From assembly GCA_965209015.1 (NCBI GenBank), contig OZ242367.1, forward strand, positions 2,604,001 through 2,668,000: a stretch of 64,000 nt of DNA, in the 5' to 3' direction. The position numbers were made by a program, and so were the translations under genes. Below, one piece after another: positions 1-7,842 of the stretch (positions within the stretch are counted from its first letter, which is position 1; every line of letters begins with the position of its first letter). This DNA is from Bin80 sp965209015. GTDB lineage: Bacteria; Bacteroidota; Rhodothermia; Rhodothermales; Bin80. Under the pieces are notes generated by a model that ran no database searches, had not been told where the DNA came from, and saw only the letters and a program-made list of their open reading frames with translations.

Positions 1-2
1 CT

Positions 3-260
3 CCCAAGGTCCGTGAGGCAACACTCTCGGAATCGGATTTAATCCGTGAAAAAATCATGCTGGCACTCCGCACATCAGATGGACTGAACATGGAAGAAGT
101 AAAGACGAGATATGGCTTCAATTTATCCAAAGAGAAGTGCGGAGAATTAGCAACTCTGCAATCAAACGGCCTAATCAATCAGACTGGGAACCAGATATGC
201 CTCACCACGGGAGGGATGCAGGTTTGCGACCGAATCATTGCACAGTTATGGCCTGACTGA
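3..260 (+). CDS. hemW: HemW-like radical SAM heme chaperone, C-terminal fragment
   Basis: Only the last 85 residues lie in the window; the frame is open to the left edge, so the gene begins outside. The fragment matches the C-terminal winged-helix tail of HemW (formerly coproporphyrinogen III oxidase-like), which delivers heme to respiratory enzymes. Recognisable features are the segment around REKIMLALRTSDGLN, a helix ending in CGELATLQSNGLI, and a final strand followed by a helix that closes with IIAQLWPD. The radical SAM CxxxCxxC motif would be upstream and cannot be checked. Assignment rests on this tail only, so another HemN-type family member is possible. Confidence 0.65.
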   Translation, partial: PKVREATLSESDLIREKIMLALRTSDGLNMEEVKTRYGFNLSKEKCGELATLQSNGLINQTGNQICLTTGGMQVCDRIIAQLWPD

Positions 261-306
261 ACCAGCAATTCATCATCTGGTTGAAAACGAGATAGCCTTC
301 TAGCTC

Positions 307-762
307 ATGATACGTAGTTTCTTACTTATTAGCGCTCTGATGATACTGATGGGGTGTTCAGGTGAACCTGATGAACTCCCCATTGGGAAATTAAACTTTC
401 TTAGTAGTAGTGGAGAAATTGTCACCACGATTGATATTGAGTTTGCGGAGAATGACGAAACCCGAGCCAAGGGGTTAATGGAGCGGCGTCAACTCCCTCT
501 CAGTCAGGGGATGTTGTTTGTGTTCCCTGAACCCGATTCATTGAGTTTCTGGATGGCGAATACCTCCATCCCACTTGACATCATTTTTGTAGATGCAGAT
601 TCAGGAATTGTCAACATTGCCAAGCGCGCGACTCCTCTTTCCAGAGAATATATACGATCCACAGATCTGGCTCAATATGTCGTTGAAGTTCGTGGAGGAT
701 TCAGCGACAGGTATGGAATAGATACCACTGCGTCTATTCAATGGACTAAAACAGATTCGTAG
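307..762 (+). CDS. DUF192 lipoprotein (first of a tandem pair)
   Basis: A 151-residue exported lipoprotein. Residues 1-17 form a signal peptide ending in lipobox LMGC, with Cys17 as the lipidation site. The rest is a single DUF192 domain (PF02643): R..GLMERRQLP near residue 55, GMLFVFP, then FWMANTSIPLDIIFVD, and a terminal strand with QYVVEVRGGF. DUF192 proteins are small envelope or secreted proteins of unknown biochemical role. The next gene is a paralogue starting one base after this stop, so the two are surely co-transcribed. No function beyond membership is proposed. Confidence 0.88.
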   Translation: MIRSFLLISALMILMGCSGEPDELPIGKLNFLSSSGEIVTTIDIEFAENDETRAKGLMERRQLPLSQGMLFVFPEPDSLSFWMANTSIPLDIIFVDADSGIVNIAKRATPLSREYIRSTDLAQYVVEVRGGFSDRYGIDTTASIQWTKTDS

Positions 763-763
763 C

Positions 764-1249
764 ATGAACTATCGCTTCGCCCTTTTTCTCGTTCTCACCC
801 TTCTGGCAACTTCCTGTCAGAACTCAACCGAATCCCCAGATTCAACTCCATCGGAAGTCAAGATTCCATTTCGAGTTGATGGGACACTTGATTTTGTGCG
901 GATGGATGAATCCATCCTAACGCTTAATATTGAGATTGCAGATACCGACTCCCTTCGGGAGCGGGGAATGATGCAACGAACCTCTTTCCCCCCAGAATCA
1001 GGGATGCTATTTTTATTCGGTCAACAAGAAATTCGCCAATTCTGGATGGGCAACACGCCGCTATCTTTGGATATCCTATTTATCTCCATAGACTCGGTCA
1101 TCGTAGATATTGCGAAGTATGCGAAACCGTTCTCTGATGATTCAATTGTAAGTAGTTCCCCAGCACAGTATGTATTGGAAGTCCCTGGTGGCTTTGCAGA
1201 TACAAAGGGAATTGTAGTAGGAGATCGAGTGAGTTGGATCCGTCAATAG
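764..1249 (+). CDS. DUF192 lipoprotein (second of a tandem pair)
   Basis: A 161-residue paralogue of the preceding gene, starting one base after its stop. Residues 1-18 are a signal peptide with lipobox ending at Cys18 (LLATSC). A short Ser/Pro-rich linker precedes a DUF192 domain with RERGMMQRTSFP, GMLFLFG, FWMGNTPLSLDILFI and YVLEVPGGFAD. The order and spacing of motifs are the same as in the first copy but the sequences are well diverged, so this is an old duplication. Function is unknown; the pair may have different partners or substrates. Confidence 0.88.
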   Translation: MNYRFALFLVLTLLATSCQNSTESPDSTPSEVKIPFRVDGTLDFVRMDESILTLNIEIADTDSLRERGMMQRTSFPPESGMLFLFGQQEIRQFWMGNTPLSLDILFISIDSVIVDIAKYAKPFSDDSIVSSSPAQYVLEVPGGFADTKGIVVGDRVSWIRQ

Positions 1250-1349
1250 ACGATCGAATTCCCCTCGGATGAAGTATATCCCCGAGAAGATCGCATCAAG
1301 TGGTTCAAATGAACCCATAATCATATTCCTTTAGACATAGTTCTCTATT

Positions 1350-2957
1350 CTAGTTTACAAGATTCAAATGATCGGATATCAAGTCTAGTTTCTTAATCAC
1401 TTCTGAATGAATCTCTTCTTTCAGCATCCCGCCTGCAATCTCAGCGTACTCTGACCTATCAATTTGAATTTGTGCAGCATCAACAATTCTGTCAATTACC
1501 TGCTTCCCCTTGACACCCTCATGAAAATCCATCTCCAATGGATTCAAATGTAGAGCCGGTGGAAAATAGTTTTTCATGTAATGATTGGCCCTGTCAGCTG
1601 CATCCTTCCCACCTCTCGAGATGAGCCACCGAAGTATTGCAGCAGGATGGATTAGATAATTTTCTGTCTCATACCGACTCCAAACTAAAAGCTTCATGCC
1701 CTCAGGATACGATTTAGAATTCGCACTGGCGCCTTTATTGTTCCTATCCAATAACTCAACCCCTTTCAATGCAGGAACATGAGCTTGTACTGCCCCAAAA
1801 TGTCGCGTAGAACGGCGGCTTTCCTCTGCAGTGAATTTATAGAGAAGTTTATCCAAATGTTGAAAGATTGGGTGGCCCAGAATCTGTGCCCACTTCCATA
1901 ATATTTCCTTATCTGTCCATCCCTCCAGATATAAAACACATTTTGATTTCTGAGCGAGCAGTAAATCTATATTGTCCAATCGCAATGACTCTGCAACGAC
2001 TCTGCGATCTGATATCCTGTTCAGATCATTTGATAATATCCTTATATCACTGGTAGTAGCCTGATTAATGAGTTGCTGCGAATGAGTTGCAATGATCAAC
2101 TGCCATCCATGGTGTTTGGCGCGTCGCTTGAGATCACCATAGAGTCTGTCTTGTAAGAACAAGTGTAGATGAGCGTCTGGTTCATCAATTAGAATCACAG
2201 ATTGTGTTCTCCAGAAAATGGTCGCATATATCATTACGATCTGAAGAAACCCGGAACCACCACTGCAATAGTCTAAGCCTAATTTTGAAGGACTCTCCCG
2301 ATACTCTGCAAATATCTCGGCACCTCCACTTGGCATCATCAACTCGCTCCCGAAAAGATCGGATACAACATTGCTTAGCTGTTGCCATCTATCTGAGTCG
2401 GTGCTGACATCCAAAAGAATATTTCGGAGCACCGTCCCAGCCTGTCCTCTTGAGAGTCTTGCTGGAATGACCCCAGGATCATAGTTAGGTTCTTCCCTAT
2501 CCACTCCTGACATCGATGGAATGTAAACTGGGATGATAGGATTGTCAAGATACCATTCCAGAACAGACTCCAATACATCCGAAGTTGGTCGAACATCTAC
2601 AATTTCCCGCCCCTTATAGATCAACTCAAAACCAAGTCGTCTACCTGCAATTTGTAGTCGGATTGAGGCTGGAGATGTAACATTTTTATCATACCATAAA
2701 TGATTCCAGTCAGATAAAAGAATTGAGGATGTTCTCAATAAATTCAATGCAGTGCTCGAATAATCACCATTGCTGTCTCTAGCTAAATCGGGATTGTTTC
2801 TTGACCAGTATGCTGCAATTTCTGACCATAGTGCGATCACTTGGAGAAGCGTCGTCTTTCCACAATTATTTGGTCCAACAATTAGAAGATGCTTCTCCAG
2901 TTCGCAGTTCAACTCACGGAAACGCATGACATTGCGTATTTCTATTCGCTCAATCAT
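1350..2957 (-). CDS. OLD-family-like ATPase with TOPRIM-like C-terminal region
   Basis: A 535-residue soluble P-loop protein of the AAA_15/AAA_21/OLD type. Walker A GPNNCGKTT lies at residues 28-36. An ABC-like signature around SGGSGF (about 230), Walker B VILIDEPDAH (about 250-260) and an H-loop IIATHSQQ (about 285) follow. Near residue 340, VLYLEGWTDKEIL resembles the first acidic motif of the TOPRIM nuclease domain of OLD proteins; the rest of that domain is poorly recognisable. The ATG overlaps the stop of a decayed upstream ORF (ATGA), placing it at the end of the ubiquitin-like operon. OLD nucleases act in phage defence (Gabija, retron systems). A role as effector of the Ubl operon is inferred from position only. 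Confidence 0.8.
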   Translation of the reverse strand: MIERIEIRNVMRFRELNCELEKHLLIVGPNNCGKTTLLQVIALWSEIAAYWSRNNPDLARDSNGDYSSTALNLLRTSSILLSDWNHLWYDKNVTSPASIRLQIAGRRLGFELIYKGREIVDVRPTSDVLESVLEWYLDNPIIPVYIPSMSGVDREEPNYDPGVIPARLSRGQAGTVLRNILLDVSTDSDRWQQLSNVVSDLFGSELMMPSGGAEIFAEYRESPSKLGLDYCSGGSGFLQIVMIYATIFWRTQSVILIDEPDAHLHLFLQDRLYGDLKRRAKHHGWQLIIATHSQQLINQATTSDIRILSNDLNRISDRRVVAESLRLDNIDLLLAQKSKCVLYLEGWTDKEILWKWAQILGHPIFQHLDKLLYKFTAEESRRSTRHFGAVQAHVPALKGVELLDRNNKGASANSKSYPEGMKLLVWSRYETENYLIHPAAILRWLISRGGKDAADRANHYMKNYFPPALHLNPLEMDFHEGVKGKQVIDRIVDAAQIQIDRSEYAEIAGGMLKEEIHSEVIKKLDLISDHLNLVN

Positions 2958-3314
2958 ATCGGTTCACCTTGGAAACTTAAAACATGGGCGGTTTGATACA
3001 GACAATATCCACATCGGAATCTATACTGGTAATTGCATTTCAATTCGGATCCACGCACTGATGGCAGAAGTGATACACGGCCATTGGAATCTCTGTGATC
3101 TTCCAGTGGTACTTACAACAGATAAATCTAAATGGACAACTTTCTTACTTCGATACATCGGACAGACAATTGCTGAATACAATGAGGAGGGCATGTTCTC
3201 CGATAATACAGATCGTATTGAGTTTAACATACAGATGTAAATCTTGAATGTACTCGGTCTGGTAAGGATGCAATTGAGACAGGATACCCAAAAAGAATCT
3301 GGCAACCTATGCAT
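2954..3314 (-). pseudogene. Frameshifted DUF6527-like gene in the Ubl operon
   Basis: The gap between the JAB-E1 gene and the ATPase is not empty. An ATG at 3314 overlaps the E1 stop and opens a frame that includes MYRSKKVVHL. Removing one A from the AA pair at 3113-3114 (minus strand) joins it to a second frame reading VVVPL, then GRVSLLPSV and ELKCNYQYRF, which stops at a TGA overlapping the ATPase ATG. The order HL, V.PL, L.PSV, C..xYxI resembles DUF6527 proteins, known companions of bacterial Ubl operons. The CxCGCG zinc motif normally after HL is absent, so this is either a decayed copy or a divergent protein with an indel error. The family match is from memory of the motif order and is not certain. 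Confidence 0.45.
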
Positions 3315-4704
3315 AAGAAGTATTGTTTCTAATGAGTAGGCTTTTGTCTCCAGAAGCTACGTATGGTTTTAATAAATCATGTGGTTCCCCTTTTGCGGTA
3401 TCATTCTCAAATGAGCCATGAACCAGTCTAAACCGTTGAGTCGTGAATTCACCATTCGAATCAAGCCGGAAATTTGAGATCCGAGCCAAAAAATCATTGA
3501 ATGCTAGACAAGCTGCCTGCATGTTCACTGATATGACGGCAGGATGATTTTCCTCAACTGCCGCAAGATACCCCGCACGCCGCTGGCGTTCGTGATGCTC
3601 CACATCATCCCTGTGCCACATCTCCGATGTCACCTGATCCATGGTATAGGCCATACGAGAAAGTAAACTAGTCCCATCTGGATGGACATAATGAGATACA
3701 GCATCAGCTGATTGGATTCCTCCCTCTCCATCCGCGACCAAATCTACCCCCAAATCAAAGTAGGGGATTAAGTATGCACTTGCAATGCAATCCAAGTGAT
3801 AACGTCCAAAGGCTGTGTCCATACATCCAAAGATCACATCACAATCAATCAAAGCCCTGACAACAGAAGCAGAATCTGTGCGTCCCTCAAAGGCACAGAC
3901 ATTCGTTCCGAGTCCAATCCGCTCAATTGCCTCTTCTAATGCTCGCACCTTTGGTCGTCTCAGTCGTGCATCCTCAGATGTACCGTTGATTATCCGATTT
4001 AGATTTAATTCGTTTAAAGAATCATCATCAACGATGACCAACGCTCCGATCGCGTTGCGAACTAATAGTTCAATCATTATGCTTCCAGTACCGGAACAAC
4101 CCACGACTCCAACTAGCATCCCCTTCAGCATCTCAAGCGTTCCCTGTCCAAATGTCTGCTTAATCCTAAGTTCGGATGTTCTTTCGGGAGATTCAACGGA
4201 TCGTTTCCAGAATTGTATTTCTTCGCCTATGACACCCACGACTTCAATATTTTCAAATTCTCCTGATTCGTCCAGTACACGTGCGATCATCATTCCATCC
4301 GATCGCATCACTGCTGTCCCATGTGGCCTCGCATCATCAAACCAACCGGCAATAGACGCGATTAATTGGTAATCATTCTCATCATCTATTGCCGAAAAAA
4401 ATGCATCGCCCGAAGGATGTGAGTGAATTGTGATCAGTGACTGTCCCTCGCGGTCAATTGTACTGATTAGGCTGGGGGGTACGATCTCGGCAAACGGCCA
4501 AACCACTTTATCTGGATACCGTTCACACCTCTCATAGGGTGGGAGAACTATATCCTTGACAATCAGATGCTCCCCAAGCCGGCCTTTCCCCAAGTTACAG
4601 ATAAGAATTGCAACTGCCTCCAACCCATCACCAGGAAACAGATAATCCATGAGAGAGAGGTGGGAAGATGCCGTCAGAGTTAGCTTCCTCGTGGTCAAGG
4701 TCAT
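3307..4704 (-). CDS. JAB (JAMM) deubiquitinase-like / E1 (ThiF) fusion protein
   Basis: 465 residues combining two ubiquitin-pathway activities. The N-terminal JAB/MPN domain has a complete JAMM motif: a candidate Glu29, HSHP with His94 and His96, Ser104 and Asp107 (H-x-H-x10-D), predicting a zinc isopeptidase that trims or removes a Ubl. The C-terminal E1/ThiF domain has GCSGTG at 202-207, the acidic end of the next strand near Asp225, the N/R set in NLNR (234-237), Lys252 and CMDTAFGR around 294, as expected for adenylation of a Ubl C-terminus. Cys294 and Cys305 are possible thioester sites. The start overlaps the E2-like gene by 4 bases. Such JAB-E1 fusions occur in bacterial Ubl-conjugation operons. 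Confidence 0.9.
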   Translation of the reverse strand: MTLTTRKLTLTASSHLSLMDYLFPGDGLEAVAILICNLGKGRLGEHLIVKDIVLPPYERCERYPDKVVWPFAEIVPPSLISTIDREGQSLITIHSHPSGDAFFSAIDDENDYQLIASIAGWFDDARPHGTAVMRSDGMMIARVLDESGEFENIEVVGVIGEEIQFWKRSVESPERTSELRIKQTFGQGTLEMLKGMLVGVVGCSGTGSIMIELLVRNAIGALVIVDDDSLNELNLNRIINGTSEDARLRRPKVRALEEAIERIGLGTNVCAFEGRTDSASVVRALIDCDVIFGCMDTAFGRYHLDCIASAYLIPYFDLGVDLVADGEGGIQSADAVSHYVHPDGTSLLSRMAYTMDQVTSEMWHRDDVEHHERQRRAGYLAAVEENHPAVISVNMQAACLAFNDFLARISNFRLDSNGEFTTQRFRLVHGSFENDTAKGEPHDLLKPYVASGDKSLLIRNNTSYA

Positions 4705-5087
4705 CGTAGTTCATCGTGGAGTTTTCGTTTTACAAACTCAACATGCCCTGTGAGGGAGTCCCGACCGGGTTCCCATGTATAGTGGCGTGACCAACGTTGC
4801 CACGTTATATCAAAATGTGCCTCTTTGGTAAGGGAGGGAATCTCTGCACCATCTGACCTCACTAAGGGAGGATTGAAATAGAACATATCAAGAGATGTCC
4901 CAGGGTAACCACTTGGAATTAAAATCATGAGGGTTGTTGTCTTAAGATCATACCCACTTGGAATGGGAAAACTCTCTATTAATAATGCACTCTTCGCACC
5001 TCCGTCAGAAATAATCCGCCATTGGTTTTCATGGTTACCGTCCAAGTACTCCGAATCTTCAGGTGGGAGTTCAATCAAATCACTCAC
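4701..5087 (-). CDS. E2-like protein, prokaryotic E2 family E, cysteine-free
   Basis: 128 residues matching the prokaryotic E2 family E (Prok-E2_E). Typical marks are a proline-rich strand IPSGYPGTSLDMF at 58-69 and the diagnostic WQRWSRH at 96-102, followed by W..G.DSLTGHVEFV. The UBC-like fold would pass an activated Ubl to a target. There is no cysteine anywhere in the protein, so the classical E2 thioester cannot form. A serine or other residue, or a purely non-catalytic role, must be assumed; an oxyester-type bacterial variant has been reported, from memory. Both ends overlap neighbours by 4 bases (ATGA type), showing tight translational coupling between the Ubl and E1 genes. Confidence 0.85.
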   Translation of the reverse strand: MSDLIELPPEDSEYLDGNHENQWRIISDGGAKSALLIESFPIPSGYDLKTTTLMILIPSGYPGTSLDMFYFNPPLVRSDGAEIPSLTKEAHFDITWQRWSRHYTWEPGRDSLTGHVEFVKRKLHDELR

Positions 5088-5788
5088 CCCCCCTGCTGCG
5101 CATGACGGCGAACGGATTCAAACCGCTCACTTCCTGATTTTGTGAGATCAATCCAATCTTCATCAATCTTGATCCGCTTGCCACCGCTGAGTTTCAGATT
5201 CAGAGACCACTCCTCAATTTTTTTGCCTGCCTGAGCCAAGATGTCTATGCCTCTAATTTTCTGATCTTCTGATCTATGGTAGCCATGGTCAAGCCGATAC
5301 AGATAAATTCCACCTTTGGGAACTTTGCGACCATGACTTCCGCATTTTTCAATGTCAATGACTCCCCCAAAATCTCCTGGAGGAATGACGAAATAAGAAT
5401 CACCAGACTGAACAATGAGTCGTAGATCGTCACCGATTTCAACGTGTATGTCGTCTGAGATCTCGGCAAATAAACGACCATCTGGAAATTCAGGATCATA
5501 AGCTTTCAGATCTTTTGCAATTATTTTGGGGGTCATCAGGGCAACATCGTGAGCGTCGTTGAAACTCGGCTTCAGTGGATCCTGAAGGGAGGGACTGTCT
5601 TTGATTTTTTCTTTCTCAAGGATAAACCTCTCCCCTCCACGGATAAGTAGATAATCTTCTGAAAATATAGGAATGACAGTACCATCAACACTATATAGAA
5701 GATTCTGGCCAGCAAGTTCATGCAACATGGCACCACTGATTAATCCTGAATCAATGGGATAACTCACTCCATTAACAAATACAGTCAT
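5084..5788 (-). CDS. Ubiquitin-like modifier with two Ubl domains and C-terminal GG
   Basis: 234 residues from the ATG at 5788; an in-frame TTG at 5806 would add six residues, but MTVFVNG is the natural first strand. Two multiubiquitin-type beta-grasp domains are visible. One covers about 2-57 (FVNGVSYPI...LLIRGGERF); the other about 160-225 (IYLYRLDHGY...DWIDLTKSGSERF). A degenerate middle segment separates them. The chain ends exactly in RRHAQQGG, leaving Gly233-Gly234 exposed for E1 adenylation with no need for processing. First gene of the Ubl operon; its 3' end overlaps the E2-like gene by 4 bases. It lies about 90 bases downstream of the SufA-like gene on the same strand, so read-through is possible. 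Confidence 0.85.
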   Translation of the reverse strand: MTVFVNGVSYPIDSGLISGAMLHELAGQNLLYSVDGTVIPIFSEDYLLIRGGERFILEKEKIKDSPSLQDPLKPSFNDAHDVALMTPKIIAKDLKAYDPEFPDGRLFAEISDDIHVEIGDDLRLIVQSGDSYFVIPPGDFGGVIDIEKCGSHGRKVPKGGIYLYRLDHGYHRSEDQKIRGIDILAQAGKKIEEWSLNLKLSGGKRIKIDEDWIDLTKSGSERFESVRRHAQQGG

Positions 5789-5878
5789 GATTATGCAATA
5801 TTGCAACTCCGTGGGTCACATAGTTGAGCGAATCCGGTTCAAAAACACGATCAAATCGCTACCTAATAGTTCAGAATG

Positions 5879-6211
5879 CTATAAACCGAACGATTCTCCA
5901 CAGGCACAGGTTCGGGCAGCTTGTGGATTCGAAAAATGAAATCCTTTCCCTTCTAATCCATCAGTGAAGTCCAGTTCTGTCCCGTCCAGATAGAGTCCGC
6001 TGCGCTGATCTACAACAATGGATAGTCCACCCATGTTAAGTTGGACATCTCCTTCCTTCACCTCAGTATCCCAGCCCAAATCATATGTGAGCCCCGAGCA
6101 GCCTCCTTGGACAACTGCCAAGCGTACATAGGCTCTTTCCAAGTCAATATGCTCCTCCGTAGCTACCAAACGAATCTGTTCATTCGCTCGCTTTGTAATC
6201 TTTAAAAGCAT
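5879..6211 (-). CDS. HesB/IscA/SufA-type Fe-S assembly accessory protein
   Basis: 110 residues, the usual length for A-type Fe-S carriers. The three conserved cysteines are present: Cys38 in VQGGCSGL, and Cys102 and Cys104 in RTCACGESF near the C-terminus. The protein would accept a cluster from SufBCD and pass it to apo-enzymes. It is transcribed away from sufB, with a 132-bp shared intergenic region that carries a perfect inverted repeat. Which A-type subfamily it belongs to (SufA, ErpA or IscA) cannot be decided by eye. Confidence 0.9.
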   Translation of the reverse strand: MLLKITKRANEQIRLVATEEHIDLERAYVRLAVVQGGCSGLTYDLGWDTEVKEGDVQLNMGGLSIVVDQRSGLYLDGTELDFTDGLEGKGFHFSNPQAARTCACGESFGL

Positions 6212-6283
6212 TGTGAATTAGGGTTGAATTAAATTCTGAAAGTATCATCTCTAGGAACGAAGAAAGGATCCTAAGGTTTACCT

Positions 6284-6305
6284 GACAAATCCTAGATGAT
6301 TTGTC
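6284..6305. promoter_or_regulatory. Inverted repeat in the sufA-like/sufB divergent promoter region
   Basis: GACAAATC and GATTTGTC form a perfect 8+8 inverted repeat around a 6-base centre (CTAGAT), about 40 bases before the sufB ATG and about 75 bases from the divergent SufA-like start. It could be an operator for an iron or Fe-S responsive regulator, or a 5' hairpin in the suf message. No known consensus was matched, so the regulator is not named. Confidence 0.4.
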
Positions 6306-6343
6306 GTTGTACGCGCTAAAGTTCCTGAACTGGTCTTCCTACT

Positions 6344-7804
6344 ATGAATACGGACACTCAATACCTGCATAAAGTAGCCGAAAGCGACTATGAGCATGGC
6401 TGGTCAACTGATATCGTCTCCGACACTATCCCGAAAGGGTTGAATGAGGAGGTGGTCCGGCTGATCTCTGCCAAAAAGCAAGATCCTGACTGGATGCTCA
6501 AGAGTCGACTGAAGGCGTTCCGATATTGGCAGAAGCTGGCCTCTGATACAGATAAACATCCACGTTGGGCGCATCTCGACTATCCTGAAATTGACTTTCA
6601 GAGTATCAGTTATTATTCGGCGCCTGGCAGTCAACCTCGCTATGAGAGCCTTGATGAGGTTGACCCTGAGTTGATCAAAACATTTGAGGCACTTGGAATT
6701 CCTCTTGAAGAGCAGAAAGTACTTGCTGGAGTGGCTGTGGATGCTGTCGTAGACAGCGTCTCTGTAGCAACCACCTTCAAAGAAGAGCTAGCCAAGCTTG
6801 GAATTATTTTCTGTTCGTTCACCGAAGCGATTGAACAACATGGTGATCTCGTACAGAAGTATATGGGTACCGTTGTCCCATATACAGACAATTTTTATGC
6901 TGCACTCAACGCTGCTGTCTTCAGTGATGGATCATTCTGCTATATTCCTGCCGGGGTTCGTTGCCCCATGGAACTGTCGACGTATTTTCGGATCAATCAG
7001 GCTGGGACTGGACAGTTTGAACGTACATTGATTGTAGCTGAGGAAGGATCCTATGTTTCTTATTTAGAGGGCTGTACTGCTCCACGCCGGGATGAAAATC
7101 AGCTCCATGCCGCCGTAGTTGAGATCATCGCACATAAGGATGCTGAAGTAAAATATTCGACCATCCAAAATTGGTATCCTGGGAATGAGGATGGCACCGG
7201 GGGAGTCTTTAATTTTGTGACTAAACGTGGAATCTGTGAAGGATCAGGATCTAAGATCTCTTGGACTCAATTAGAGACAGGATCTGCTATCACTTGGAAG
7301 TATCCAAGCGTCATCCTGAAAGGAGACCATTCCGTTGGAGAATTTTATTCCGTCGCCTTCACAAAAGGTCGTCAGCAAGCCGATACTGGAACCAAAATGC
7401 TCCATCTAGGACGTAATACTTCTAGTACGATCATCTCCAAAGGTATTTCGGCCGGTCGATCTAATAATAGCTATCGAGGATTGGTCCGCATCAATAAAGG
7501 GGCGGAGAATGCACGAAATTTTGCACAGTGTGATTCTATGCTGTTAGGTGATCGTTGTGGAGCACATACCTTTCCCTATCTAGAAATATTTAATCCCTCT
7601 GCTCAAGTAGAACACGAAGCAACGACCAGTAAAGTTGGAGAAGATCAATTGTTCTATTGTCAGCAACGAGGAATCAGCGAGCAGGATGCAATCAAACTTT
7701 TGGTGAGTGGATTTTGTCAAGAAATTCTAACCAAACTGCCAATGGAGTTTGCCGTAGAGGCAAGAAAACTGCTGGCCATCGAACTTGAGGGATCCGTCGG
7801 ATAA
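6344..7804 (+). CDS. sufB: Fe-S cluster scaffold SufB
   Basis: 486 residues, standard for SufB, the scaffold subunit of the SufBC2D complex that builds Fe-S clusters in the cytoplasm. It shows the family's N-terminal helical part and the long right-handed beta-helix with YIPAGVRCP, LEGCTAPRRDENQLHAAVVE, the block TGTKMLHLGRNTSS and the C-terminal QAISEQDA-like stretch (QRGISEQDAIKLL). First gene of the plus-strand suf operon; sufC follows after 38 bases. Confidence 0.97.
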   Translation: MNTDTQYLHKVAESDYEHGWSTDIVSDTIPKGLNEEVVRLISAKKQDPDWMLKSRLKAFRYWQKLASDTDKHPRWAHLDYPEIDFQSISYYSAPGSQPRYESLDEVDPELIKTFEALGIPLEEQKVLAGVAVDAVVDSVSVATTFKEELAKLGIIFCSFTEAIEQHGDLVQKYMGTVVPYTDNFYAALNAAVFSDGSFCYIPAGVRCPMELSTYFRINQAGTGQFERTLIVAEEGSYVSYLEGCTAPRRDENQLHAAVVEIIAHKDAEVKYSTIQNWYPGNEDGTGGVFNFVTKRGICEGSGSKISWTQLETGSAITWKYPSVILKGDHSVGEFYSVAFTKGRQQADTGTKMLHLGRNTSSTIISKGISAGRSNNSYRGLVRINKGAENARNFAQCDSMLLGDRCGAHTFPYLEIFNPSAQVEHEATTSKVGEDQLFYCQQRGISEQDAIKLLVSGFCQEILTKLPMEFAVEARKLLAIELEGSVG

Positions 7805-7842
7805 TTTTTTTTCGCGGGTTACACCTGTCAGTATAATAAGGA

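Noticed and set aside
2770..3240. Plus-strand 156-codon ORF across the ATPase 5' end and the decayed gene
   Set aside because: It is antisense to the ATPase for its first part and has no recognisable family; the overlapping minus-strand frames fit an operon better.
3815..4372. Plus-strand 185-codon ORF within the JAB-E1 gene
   Set aside because: Antisense shadow with low-complexity Ser/Thr composition.
5806..5806. TTG start for the Ubl gene
   Set aside because: The added residues (about six) lead into MTVFVNG, which already begins a natural beta-grasp strand; no good ribosome site favours the TTG.
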